The notes under the pieces were generated by a model. It worked only from the letters and a program-made list of their open reading frames with translations. It ran no database searches and was not told the DNA's origin. A program made the translations under genes and the position numbers. Shown here piece after piece: positions 8,830 to 18,678 of a stretch of 64,000 nucleotides of DNA (the stretch's first letter is position 1; every line of letters starts with the position of its first letter). This stretch comes from Neoscytalidium dimidiatum (lineage: Eukaryota > Ascomycota > Dothideomycetes > Botryosphaeriales > Botryosphaeriaceae), in assembly GCA_037367355.1 (NCBI GenBank), contig JAVSCG010000040.1, positions 62,001-126,000 of the forward strand. Direction: 5' to 3'.

Positions 8830-10623
8830 TTAGATCATTTTTTTTAATATAGAAGATAACATATAAGGTTTTATAAACATGATTAATTTATCCACAGAAG
8901 AACGATAAATATAAATTCTAGGTTTATCTTTTTCTAGTAGTAATTTACAATGCAATCTATATCTAATAATCAATACATTAATTAATTTAACAACAGCTAC
9001 TATATTAAAATAATCTGTACAAAGTATTAAACCTCTTCCTTGTAATATTTTACTAGTACCCATTACCCATTGAGCTAGAACAAAAGGCGTTAAAAGATCG
9101 TATATATTATGAGGCACTATTTTTTCATTTTTATTATAAAACATATAATAAATTTCAATAAAACTATATAACCATCTAGTACTAATTAATATCACGTCTA
9201 TAGGTTTACCTTTAAAAAGATGACCTCTTGTAAAACGATAGGGACCTTTTTCACAATATATAGATATTTCTCTATATATGTGAAAAAGATATTCCTTATT
9301 TTCATAAGGTTGACGGAATTTAATACGTGCCTTTGCTTTTGTTTTATTATGAATATTAGCTCAACCAGATGATAAGAGTAAACCCACAAAAACACTATAA
9401 AGATATGGAGATATAATTTGTTCAGCACTTATTTCTTTTATAATTTGCTTATAAGGTAACAATGCTACATCAAAATGTTCTGTTTTTTTATATATTAAAC
9501 CTGTGCTTAATTTACTCTTACATATAGTAGAATAATCTCTTATATCTTTGACCGTAGAAGATTTTTTACTAATCTTAGATATTAGTTTATATTTCATACT
9601 TTCCCGGGGGGAAGGTCCCCTCGGGACAGGCCCGAAGGGACTAGGAACAATGTAAGGATCTACTATAGATTTTAATAAACCCATTGAGCTAGAACTAATA
9701 TAAATTCTTGGTTTATTACCAAGCATATGAAGAGAACATTTAAGCCCATATTTAATTATTAATACATTAATTAGTCTGACTACATCTTTTACAGTAAAAT
9801 CGTCAGTACTAATTCTTAAACCACCAGAAACAGATGATCCATCCCCCCTTATCATGTGGGCTAAAGCAACAGGAGTCAATAAATGAAAAATGTTTTCAGG
9901 TATAACTTTTTTATTATTAAGATAAAAAGAGTTATAAATTTCAACAAAACAAGGCAAGCTACGAGTAGAAAAAGATCAAGAACTCAAAATTACACCATTT
10001 CTAGTTCTAGCTTTAAATTTAGGTAAACTATAACAATAATGAGATAGCGTTCAATAAACAAACCAAACATAAGAAATTTGAAGAGAAGTTTGCTCGAAAC
10101 CTAGACGTGGGTATTTATTATTAGCACTAGCATAAGATAGTCAACCTTCAGATAATAATAATCCTACTATTATACTACGTTGATATTGTGGAAGTTTAAA
10201 CATGTTTAATTCTACATTAGAAAGTCTGAATGTATTAAAACCAGAATACAGATTTTTCCCTCAAATCACTAAATCTGTACTAGTATTTTTTGGTACATAA
10301 GAACTTTTTTTTCTTGTACTCATCTTAAATACTGTAATAGGTAAATATAATTCCTTAATAGTATATAAACTAAATAAAGTAAGTTTTTTAGAGTCTAATA
10401 AACCTGCTAAATAATAACCTAAATTATTATTATTAGCATATAATTTATAATGTTTATTATTAGCTCTATAATTATCTAGAGCTTTTTCTACTTCATTACT
10501 AGTCCCGAAGGGACTGTCCCCTAGGGTCAGGCCCCTGAAGGGACCTTCCCCAGAGGGGAAAGGGATAGCTTTAGCAATATTTAAATTATAAATAGACAGT
10601 ATAGTACGTTTTAATCATACTCT
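8830..10623 (-). CDS. tandem double LAGLIDADG_2 protein fused to cox3 exon 1
   Basis: From the end of exon 1 the frame stays open for about 597 codons (TGA=Trp) to TAA at 8830. Near the N-terminus is a vestige of a LAGLIDADG_1 motif (GYYLAGLLDSKK). Domain 1 (about 10200-9640) has GLLLSEGWLS and AHMIRGDGSS. Domain 2 (about 9420-8830) has GLLLSSGWAN and AQWVMGTSKI, so the second acidic residue is lost and the first is Ser. Two GC elements (10503-10560 and 9600-9640) are read in frame as Pro/Gly-rich peptides. Domain 1 could be active; domain 2 looks catalytically dead and may only bind DNA or RNA. Confidence 0.8.
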
Positions 10624-10842
10624 ACCCTCTGATATTATATCACGAAATCATAATGACATAGTATAAATTAATGTAACAAGCGCTATACCTAATACGTATC
10701 CAGCATTAGAAAACCCATGGAAAGTTGAAACAGCTGAAGTAGTAAGAGTTAATAAGCTTATACTTGAATATAATGGCCACGGAGACGGTGACACTAAATG
10801 GAACGGATGTGCTTGGAAATTACTTCTTTGAATGTTAGACAT
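10624..10842 (-). CDS. cox3: cytochrome c oxidase subunit 3, exon 1 (start)
   Basis: Starts at ATG 10842 with MSNIQRSNFQAHPFHLVSPS, the conserved N-terminus of fungal COX3, and runs to YTMSLWFRDIISEG. A TGA codes the Trp of SLWFRD. The exon is exactly 73 codons and ends at GGT with T before the intron, as group I splicing requires. COX3 is a core subunit of complex IV in the inner membrane. Confidence 0.96.
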
Positions 10843-11319
10843 TTAAAATTTTTAAGACAGACACATGTTTTTCTTTTACTTATTCACGTTACCTGATTTT
10901 TTTTATCTAAAAAAACTTTCCCTGTAGGTCAGATATCCTCTTCCTACTCTATCTTCCCCACCTTTTTATAACATAACGACTAAAAAAAAACAGAAACCAG
11001 GAGGAGATATACTAGCTTGACTAGTTGGAAATGACTAGATTTATGTAGGTCTCCCTCCCCCCTTCTACCTTTTGTCTTTCTTTTCTTTATGTAATAAAGA
11101 AAAGAAAATCATTAATGAAAAGGGGAAGATAAAAAGGTGAAGATAAAAAAGATGAAATTATGGTAATTTATTGTGAAATAAATGAGGAGTAAAGAAACAC
11201 GGTTAACAAGATAAATATTTTATAATAAGATTATCTGTTATTCTTCATGGCCCACCCCTTCAAGGCTTTACTTAAAAAAACAATTATAAAGACTAAATAT
11301 GTTTTATATTGTAACTATA
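10843..11319 (-). promoter_or_regulatory. cox3 upstream spacer and leader
   Basis: No gene is seen. Within 30 nt of the cox3 start the minus strand reads TAAAAGAAAAACATGTGT. The same block occurs before the intron ORF start at 8554, and related forms lie near 6555 and 14040. An AT hairpin (tttcttttctttat / ataaagaaaagaaa) is at 11078-11112. The function of the leader block is not known; a processing or translation-activator site is possible. Confidence 0.4.
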
Positions 11320-11392
11320 AGCCAGGAGAGAAACTCGAATTCTCATTCTTAATGCATGAAATTAACGTTCTAACCAATTGAACTATCCTGGC
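11320..11392 (-). tRNA. trnM: tRNA-Met (CAU)
   Basis: Acceptor GCCAGGA/TCCTGGC is perfect. D arm GTTC...GAAC, anticodon arm TTAAT-TTCATGC-ATTAA and T arm GAGAA-TTCGAGT-TTCTC all pair. A degraded copy is at 14214-14287. Confidence 0.93.
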
Positions 11393-11410
11393 TTAAAATT
11401 ATAAAAGAGG

Positions 11411-11484
11411 GGAGGACGCCCTGACTTGAACAGGGAACTTACTGTGCCACATTCAGTTGTTCTGCCTATTGAACTACATCCTCC
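11411..11484 (-). tRNA. trnH: tRNA-His (GUG)
   Basis: The acceptor is GGAGGAT/GTCCTCC. The anticodon loop ATGTGGC gives GUG. The T arm is CCCTGTTCAAGTCAGGG. It lies 18 nt from trnM, and the trnM-trnH pair is duplicated at 14214-14405. Confidence 0.9.
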
Positions 11485-11693
11485 TTTATATTTTATCCAA
11501 CAACATAAAGTTCATATAATATACTTTTCTAATTATCTATCCCTTCTTTAATTTACTATATTATTTTTTCTTTTTGAAAGAAAAGAAATAATAAAGTAGG
11601 AGGAAAGTAATAACTAAAAAATTTAGAAAGAAGAGGATACTCATTAGTAAAAATAAATAAAAATACTATTTACTAAAAACTGGTTAATAAAAT

Positions 11694-11766
11694 TCCGGGG
11701 GGGTGAGTCGAACACCCAGATATGACTACCAAAAAATCATGACTTTACCTATTCGTCTACCCCGGA
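11694..11766 (-). tRNA. trnQ: tRNA-Gln (UUG)
   Basis: The acceptor is TCCGGGG/CCCCGGA. The anticodon arm TGATT-TTTTGGT-AGTCA has UUG. The T arm is GGGTG-TTCGACT-CACCC. Confidence 0.92.
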
Positions 11767-12508
11767 TTGTTTATATTTTTAATACAGGGTGTTTATAATA
11801 AATATATTAAAAAGCAAATACAGAATATAACACTAATATAATATTAAAAGGTAAGAGTATTAACTTAATGTCAATTATATAAACAATATAATCATAGATT
11901 TTTAAAAGATAAAAAAATTTATAAAGGTTATATTTAAATATATATTTAAATATTTAATAAAAATTATAACCTTTTTATGTACCAACTAAACGTACACGTT
12001 TAGTGGAAGTAATATTAACAATAACAGTGTTTAAAGCATATATTATTACGCAATATTAAGTAATAGCCCTTACTGACACCAGAATTAGCCCCCCCTCTGC
12101 CTCGCCTCTAATTTTTATAGCAGAGCAAGAAAAAAAAATAAGGGAAGATGGGATGGATAAGGCAAAAATTAAGAACCGTCGTTAGAGTTTAAAAATGTTT
12201 TTTTTTAATAATTATTAAAGAAAGGGTAGTAATTAACTAGATTAAAGCACTATAAATGTAAACTCTTTATTAATAAAGAGCTGAGCATTTAAAATATTTA
12301 GGTAACAATAAATCTGTGACATTAATAGAGTTATAGATCGATATTAATCTTAAATTTATAATTTTTTAATATACTCTTTATTTAGTACTCGGTATATATA
12401 AATAAATTATTACAATAAAAAATAAATTATACTTACATCTAAAAAAACTCACTATATATAAATTATAATGTTATAATTTTACATAGTAAATAGCAAAAAG
12501 TAGGATAT
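11767..12508. other. AT-rich spacer
   Basis: 740 nt between trnQ and trnL. It holds only short AT runs and a small purine/pyrimidine stretch at 12090-12170. No ORF, tRNA or rRNA signature was found. Confidence 0.6.
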
Positions 12509-12591
12509 ATGGGTAGTAAGACTTGAACTTACATGAGTTAATATCATCCCGTCCTAAGCGGGACCTGTCTACCAAATTTCAGCATACCCAT
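12509..12591 (-). tRNA. trnL: tRNA-Leu (UAG)
   Basis: The acceptor is ATGGGTA/TACCCAT. The anticodon arm TCCCG-CTTAGGA-CGGGA gives UAG. A long variable arm (class II) supports Leu. The T arm is GTAAG-TTCAAGT-CTTAC-like. Confidence 0.93.
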
Positions 12592-12704
12592 TGACTTAAT
12601 CATAAGGATAAGATTTTAAATTTATGAAAAACAAGTATTAAACCTAAAAGCGGATAGGAGGATAAAGATCAATAGTAAATCTATTATACCCCCCCTACTT
12701 ACAT

Positions 12705-12776
12705 GCCCAAGATAAGATTCGAACTTATAACCTAAACATCTTCAGAGTTCCGCTCTACCAATTGAGCTTCTTGGGC
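12705..12776 (-). tRNA. trnF: tRNA-Phe (GAA)
   Basis: Acceptor GCCCAAG/CTTGGGC. The anticodon loop CTGAAGA gives GAA. The D arm (GCTC...GAGC) and T arm (TAAGTTCGAATCTTA) are clear. Confidence 0.92.
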
Positions 12777-13116
12777 TTTTTATTAATAATTTTATTAATA
12801 AAATTATTTAATTTTTAAGACCTAAAGATCCCTACTCATTTTTAATAAAAATTGTAGGAAAAGTTGTTAAATAATAATTTTTATATTTCATTAAAATATA
12901 AATAAAATATTCTTATAGTAGTATACATATAAAAAAACTCAACTACTTAAATTTATTCTTATACATTATTATTTAGATATTATAAACCTTAACATAAGAT
13001 TAACATGCTATACATTTTATATTTAAGGTGTATGGATAGCTTAAGCACTTTAAATGAAAACAGAAAGAAAATTTATATTTTATAATTTTAATTATACATC
13101 ATAAATAATACATATT

Positions 13117-13187
13117 GGAGATATCAGGACTCGAACCTAAAATAACGATGAGCAAGATCGCTGTCTTACCAATTAGACTATACCCCC
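13117..13187 (-). tRNA. trnA: tRNA-Ala (UGC)
   Basis: The acceptor GGGGGTA/TATCTCC pairs with G-U wobbles. The anticodon arm GCGAT-CTTGCTC-ATCGT gives UGC. A GC-rich element abuts its 5' end at 13188. Confidence 0.92.
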
Positions 13188-13290
13188 TAGTCCCCCCCAT
13201 TCTTAAGGGGGGGACCTCCCCGCCCCGTCGGGGAAGTGGGTTGGGGTGGGGTCCCCACAGGTTCCCTGCACGCTCACGCGCGCGGGAACT
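13188..13290. repeat. GC-rich palindromic cluster next to trnA
   Basis: Several short GC hairpins in a row: a tagtccccccc...ggggggacc stem, then ccccgccccg...cggggaa, and a gcacgctcacgcgcgcggg segment. It starts at the first base of trnA, so it may affect 5' processing of that tRNA. Confidence 0.75.
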
Positions 13291-13589
13291 TTTCCTTTAT
13301 ATGTATAATATTGATTCATTTAGGCTAACACCAGACACTTTAGTAATAATATTGATATCTTTTAAAAGATATTTCTTTATCTATACTTTTATTTATAGAA
13401 AAAAATAGAAAGATTAAGAGATTTAAAAGCTTTAGTTAAAGAAGGGAACTGTGTTCAAACCCCTGTTAATATATTTTTTTTACAAGGATAGCTTGTGTTT
13501 AAAAAATAGATGATTCAACTATTTTTAATCTAGTCCCCGAAGGGACTTTACCGATTTCTTTAAAAAAAAAAAAAAAGAAGAGCAGAGAT

Positions 13590-14000
13590 AGTGGGTTATG
13601 AATGCTTACGGTTTAAAGCTGATTTACGCAAAAGTTCTTTATAAGACTCTGAATGTATACATTCAGCAGAATAATCTGCAACTTTTAAAATATTATAATG
13701 AGGAGATAATAAATCAAAATAGTGTTCTTTTTTTTAAGAATATCTTTTAGATTACAATATTCTATGTATAAGTCAAATGCAGCATAATCTTCTTTTAGTA
13801 TAACACTATACATGTGATATAAGATACTTTAAATATTACTATTGTAATATAGAGAAAACCGTTTTTGTAAAATTATAGAACTACTTATGTAAATTTTACC
13901 ATTATTTCTATGTTTCCATATATATTGTACCAAATTTGCCTTTATTATCGTTAAATATAACTTGCTTGTTGATATCTACATTAGAATAACATTTTACAAG
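13590..14000 (-). pseudogene. decayed GIY-YIG endonuclease fragment
   Basis: Fragments of a GIY-YIG endonuclease core are read on the minus strand: ILEYCNLKDILKK, then EHYFDLL and HYNILKVADYSAE, in more than one frame and with stops. No GIY or YIG motif survives. Such relics recur in the spacers at 15060-16330, 49380-49900 and 50980-51560. Confidence 0.6.
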
Positions 14001-14213
14001 GACAAATAAGTTTTTCATCTTTTATTAATATAATTAACATGTTTTTTATCACACAATATATTGAATATTAAAAAGGAATAAAGAAGCACGGTTAACAATC
14101 ATATAGTATATATAGTATATAATTACAATTGTTATTATTCATATCTCCTACTTAGGGATAGTTTACTTTTTTTAGCTTAAAAAGCAAGACAAAAATCTAT
14201 ATATAAAGTATTG

Positions 14214-14287
14214 ACCTTAAGAGAAACTCGAATTCTCATTCTTAATGCATGAAATTAACGTTCTAACCAATTGAACTGTTTTGGTTT
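14214..14287 (-). pseudogene. tRNA-Met copy with broken acceptor stem
   Basis: The D, anticodon (TTCATGC) and T arms are identical to trnM at 11320. The acceptor strands (ACCAAAA and TTAAGGT) mispair in the middle and so cannot form a normal stem. It is followed by a good second trnH. Confidence 0.75.
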
Positions 14288-14331
14288 AAACTATAATGAT
14301 AGCTCCCTTCTCACTTTGAGATAAAGAGAGG

Positions 14332-14405
14332 GGAGGACGCCCTGACTTGAACAGGGAACTTACTGTGCCACATTCAGTTGTTCTGCCTATTAAACTACAT
14401 CCTCC
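14332..14405 (-). tRNA. trnH: tRNA-His (GUG), second copy
   Basis: Identical to the copy at 11411 except for a change in the D arm (TAGTTTAATAGG for TAGTTCAATAGG). All arms remain foldable, so it may be functional. Confidence 0.8.
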
Positions 14406-14766
14406 TATATATTTTTATTCGATACACAATAAAAATATTTATGATTCAAAATATACATAAAAAATATTGTTTTTGAAATATAAAGTAATAATTAACAAAT
14501 TAATACCTATAACCTAACCTATAAATTAAAAAATTTTTAGATTACATTGTCATTAACATTAAAAAAAATATTACAAAAATTTAAAAAAACTATCATTTTT
14601 TTAAAAAATATACTACAATTAGCCCTTTCGAAGGCGAGGTCCCCCTTATTATAAATAAAAAAAATATATTTCTTTCTAACAACTTTACCGGATAGACAAG
14701 CCCTTAAAAATCCGGAACTAGTTTGAAAACTAATACTGAACTTTTTTTAATAATTAAAAGTATATT

Positions 14767-14839
14767 AACCCTACAGGGATTCGAACCCTGGATCTAACAG
14801 TGAAAGAGTTATGACTTAACCAGACTTGTCGACAGGGTC
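14767..14839 (-). tRNA. trnE: tRNA-Glu (UUC)
   Basis: The acceptor is GACCCTG/TAGGGTT. The anticodon arm TAACT-CTTTCAC-TGTTA gives UUC. The T arm is CAGGGTTCGAATCCCTG. Confidence 0.92.
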
Positions 14840-15059
14840 TTTTTATAATACTATATATTTAAAAATATTGAATTAAATAATAACCCAGAAACCTCTTGAC
14901 AATAGGGTCTATTATAAACATAATATAAAAATGTTAAATTATATAATTCATATCCGAAAAATGACGATAAATTAGCGAATCTTTAAATATAAATAACATT
15001 TTAATACTACCTAATAAGCTAATTCTTATTTTTATGTTACCCCTACGGGGGGGGCCCCC

Positions 15060-16330
15060 CCCCCAAACTTTTTTTTTTATTTATTATGTGTTGACACAAT
15101 ATAAAGAGCTTTAAACCTTATATATAAAACACTATTTTTAACTACAGTATGTTCTTTACATGATTTATTATTTCTAATAAACTACGTACATAAGACTCAT
15201 CTACACTTAAGTGCTTAGATACAAATACTATAAATAAGAACTCTAAAGCTGTCCTTAGTATCATTATTAATTAAAAGGACAGCTTTATAATTAGGACTAT
15301 TAATGGATAAATTATTTATAGTTTCTCCCTTCCCTTGCTTCAAATGTTTACTATCTAAATTAGTATTACATATAAGTTCTTTAAATGCTTCAGTATATTT
15401 AAAGCATTAATCTTTAGAATTAATAATATCTATATAAGCTTTACTATTAATTATTTATGTATAAAATATATTAGCTTTATGAATAATAAAGCCTTTACCT
15501 AAATAATAATTAAATTTTTCTATCTCTTAACCAGGATTTCCGCAGGAAATAGATTTAGCAATAATATTATGATGAACTCCAATATAATTTGCAGCCTTTC
15601 TAACAGATGTAAAAGATAAAATAGTATCTGCATTGTTATTCACTACAATAGCTTCATTTTGTTTGAAATCAGATAAAGATCCAGCTGTTTTTAAAATATT
15701 ATACTCTGACTTTAACAAATTAAGATAAAAGTGTTCTTATCACTTAAGAACAGAACAACAACACTTTATCGCAATATTCTAAAATTTCTAATCTGAAATC
15801 AGAATACCCATACATAATTAGTGCTTTATATATCATACCAGTGGGGCACCTTAAGAATGGGTCCCTGCTTCGCACCATTTGAAAATAATAATTGAAAAAT
15901 GGAAATTTCATATTAATTTTAAAAAAATTATATTTTTTAAAATCACGCCTTATTTATAAGGCTGGGGGGGGACCCCACCTTAAAAACAATGAAAGGAAAG
16001 GAAGATAAAATCATTCCTTTCATTTTCTTTTTAAGGAACCAGCTATACATACGTATAGCGTGGTCCATTATTAATGAAATTAATAATGGACTATTATTTT
16101 TTTCAATACTTCTCTTTGTAAGTATGATACATTATAATAATTTATAAATTTATTGGATAAATTTAAAGCAAAACCTGCATAATTTTTACCTGAGCTTAAG
16201 CAAGTTCATTTGTAAATACCTGTTTTCTTTATTTTCTTTAAAAATGGACATTTTTAAAGAGTCCGTATTAAAATAAGAAGGACCAGGAACTGGTCTTGTT
16301 CAAATATAAATATTTAAATATCTAAAAAAT
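15060..16330 (-). pseudogene. decayed GIY-YIG endonuclease gene with GC insertion
   Basis: Residues match the neighbouring intact gene at 17070-18038: LLKSEYNILKTAGSLSDFKQ and SFTSVRKAANYIGVHHN, for example. Frame breaks, a lost N-terminus and a GC element at 15835-16000 show decay. The piece ccagtggggcaccttaagaa in that element recurs at 51428. This is probably a duplicated copy of the 17-kb gene. Confidence 0.7.
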
Positions 16331-16424
16331 GCTATATTATTTCTAAAATTTCTCATAATTACTTTACACATGTTTTGTACTCAAAAAAAATAGTATATTT
16401 GAGTAAATATGCATAAATTATAGT

Positions 16425-16555
16425 GTGGATTTGAACCACACAATAAACCCTCCCCTTATTTTTTTTATAAAAAATAAGGGGAGGGGGGCTGGTACAAAAA
16501 AAACATAAAGTACTATTCTATTGTTCATCGTATAAACAACTCACTATATACCTTA
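16425..16555 (-). pseudogene. tRNA-like sequence carrying a GC hairpin
   Basis: On the minus strand TATAGTG...CACTATA could close an acceptor-like stem. A D-arm-like TTGTT...AACAA and a clear T arm (TGTGG-TTCAAAT-CCACA) follow. The anticodon region has no normal 7-nt loop. A 45-nt GC/AT hairpin (16449-16490) sits where the variable region should be. I cannot assign an amino acid; a dead tRNA hit by an insertion is most likely. Confidence 0.35.
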
Positions 16556-16734
16556 TAAATTATCTACAGTAAAAAGAAAGACAAAAAATTAAACTACAAT
16601 TTCATATAAATCATCCCCTCTGCATTTTTCTATCTATAGAAAAAAATATAGAGTTATAATATAACTAGATCTAAAGAGGTTAACCTATTTATATTCTTCT
16701 TTATACTGTTTTAAATACTTTAAAACACTATTAT

Positions 16735-16795
16735 CCAAAGGACGACTCGAACGTCCACGAGAATAACTCAGAAAAGCTTAAATAAGAAAAGAAAA
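16735..16795 (-). pseudogene. 3' half of tRNA-Leu (UAA)
   Basis: The segment TTTAAGCTTTTCTGAGT to the T arm (GGACGTTCGAGTCGTCC) matches the 3' half of trnL(UAA) at 18598-18678, but the 5' half is absent. A 5'-half-like piece (CCAAGTGCTGGAATGGTAGA) lies at 18880-18915. Confidence 0.6.
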
Positions 16796-17069
16796 ATTAT
16801 TTTTGTATTAATATGTGGGTGCCCCTACACCCGCACCCACACTTTCTTTATTAATAAGAAGTGATTAGTAAGCATCTACCCGTATTAAATTCAAATACCA
16901 TTATGCCTTCCTTTTACCATGTTTAATAGCTAAATAGTTGTCCCATAATATAAGAGGGAAATAAAATTATTATTATTGTTCATTTAACAATATATAGATA
17001 ACTCTAAAACCTTTAACATGGATTAAAAACTCTGCATGATAACATACTAATACAAAAATTAATATTTAA

Positions 17070-18038
17070 TTAATCATTTTTTCTTACTATAGTATGTCCT
17101 TTATACGACTTACCATTTTTTATACACTTACTAAGAAAAGACACATCTACATCCAAATGTTTGGCTGCTAATGTTACGGAAGGGAATTCTAAAGTATACT
17201 TGGTGTCATTGTTTGTTACAAGAACAGGTTTAGCATTAGAACTATTAGTAGATAATTTTTGTTTAGTTCTATCTGAAAGCTTACGTCCTATATTGGCAAG
17301 ACGTATACGCTCTTTGGACTCTTCTGTATGTTTAGAGTTAGACAGTTGAACATTTAGTGCTTTTTTATACAATTCACTATTTATAATCTCATCATGATTT
17401 ATGTTAGAGGCGTGAACAGTAAACCCTTTACCTAGGTAAAACTTATTTTTAATAATTTGTTTAGCCAAATAACTATGATGAATACCAACATGGTCTGCAG
17501 CTTTTCTAATAGATGGAAATAGCAGAATTTCACCTGTTTTATTATTTTTTATAATAGTAGATTGAGAATCAGGATTTATTTCAACTAGTTTAAGCTTAGT
17601 TTCATTAGAAAGCTTACGCCCTAGATGCGCTATTTTCATAAGTTCCTTAGAAGCTTCACTGTGTTTAAATCCGGCCAGAGACCCTGCAGTCTTTAATATA
17701 TTATACTCAGGGTTTAATAAATCTAAATAATATTGTTCTCTTTTTAAAAGAAGATCTGTATTACAATATTCTAAGATTTCTAATTTGAAATTAGAATACC
17801 CATACTTTATAATAGCTCTATATATTAAACTATTATTCTTTTTAATCTCTCTTTCTAAATAAGATAAATTATAATAACTTTTTAATCTTCTATTCAAATC
17901 TAAAGCAGAACCTACATAAGTTTTACCTGTAGATAGATTAGTTCATCTATAAATACCTGTTTTACCGAGATTATCTTTTAATATATTTTTTTTTTCTGTG
18001 TCAGAATTTTTATAAGTTTTAATGGCTGTAATTTTCAT
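17070..18038 (-). CDS. free-standing GIY-YIG homing endonuclease with NUMOD repeats
   Basis: An intact frame of 322 codons from ATG 18038 to TAA. The GIY-YIG domain is at residues 1-100 (TGIYRWTNLSTGKTYVGSAL; catalytic Arg in the RRL segment; Glu in KREQYYLDLL). Two DNA-binding modules follow: NUMOD3-like (HSEASKELMKIAHLGRKLS and its repeat HTEESKERIRLANIGRKLS) and NUMOD1-like helix-turn-helix (LFPSIRKAADHVGIHH; EFPSVTLAAKHLDVD). It lies among tRNA genes, outside any known gene, with a conserved upstream leader (18039-18510). It may encode a mobile free-standing endonuclease or be the rest of a lost intron. Confidence 0.85.
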
Positions 18039-18510
18039 GATTGTTATATAGAAATAAATAGTTAATGCCCACTAGACTATATTATATTATATTATGATGT
18101 TAAAAATTAAAGGTATGGTTATCTGCCCTCTCTGTAATCTTTTATTTTATAAAAAATGAGTGGAAGACAGATAGTAATAAAAACTAGTCTATTACTACCT
18201 TAAAGATTCATATATTGAGAACATAAGGCTGTTAATATTTTAATATATTTTTAATATTATATTTACTGCAACAAAAAGGTGTAGAAAGGATTTATAAATA
18301 AATCCTCTTACATAGCACGTAGCGAGGGAAAAAGAATTTTTATCAACATATGGTAATTAACTAATAGATAATTATATCTATTAACATTTAGAAAGAAAAA
18401 AATATATATATAAGTAATTAAAAATAGTTAAATAATAACACCAAATAATCAATATATAAAAAACATATAGTCTCTAGTAACACCTCGCATATCCGCGAGG
18501 TACAATAATA
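18039..18510 (-). promoter_or_regulatory. conserved leader of the free-standing GIY-YIG element
   Basis: In transcript direction it begins with a perfect hairpin (CCTCGCGGATATGCGAGG), then TGTTACTAGAGACTATA, about 400 nt of AT-rich DNA, and TATAGTCTAGTGGGCATTAA just before the ATG. The hairpin plus GTGTTACTARAGACT recur at 48323-48353 and 50362-50395, and the AGTCTAGTGGGCATT block at 50102. The blocks resemble group I R and S elements, so this may be a degenerate intron core. Confidence 0.5.
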
Positions 18511-18597
18511 CATTTTTTTATTTAATTAAAAAAGAATAATTTAATCCCGTAAAGAAATATAACTAATATATGTTGAATACATATCATTAGCTATATA

Positions 18598-18678
18598 CCT
18601 GAGGGGTGACTTGAACACCCACGAGTGTGACTCAGAAAAGCTTAAATTTTCCCTGTATTCCAATTTCAGCACTCAGGT
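18598..18678 (-). tRNA. trnL: tRNA-Leu (UAA)
   Basis: The acceptor is ACCTGAG/CTCAGG(T). The anticodon arm GAAAA-TTTAAGC-TTTTC gives UAA. A long variable arm and T arm GGGTG-TTCAAGT-CACCC are present. Confidence 0.92.

Larger units (their letters stand above)
4804..10623 (-). other. cox3: cox3 intron 1 (5.8 kb, group I, multiply invaded)
   Basis: A 5820-nt intron between codons EG and TYLG of cox3. A full group I core lies at its 3' end (4840-5000). It contains a double LAGLIDADG_2 ORF fused to exon 1, a LAGLIDADG_1 ORF with two lesions, two halves of another LAGLIDADG_1 gene, a LAGLIDADG_2 gene and a tRNA-like sequence. A second S-like motif (AGATATAGTCGAGCG) lies near 6790, suggesting that more than one intron was nested here. 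Confidence 0.85.

Noticed and set aside
9198..9428. Separate 76-codon frame on the minus strand
   Set aside because: Alternative frame of the double LAGLIDADG_2 ORF, which reads continuously with TGA as Trp.
13115..13408. Plus-strand open frame of 97 codons
   Set aside because: Runs through trnA and a GC cluster; no similarity seen and against the direction of all genes here.
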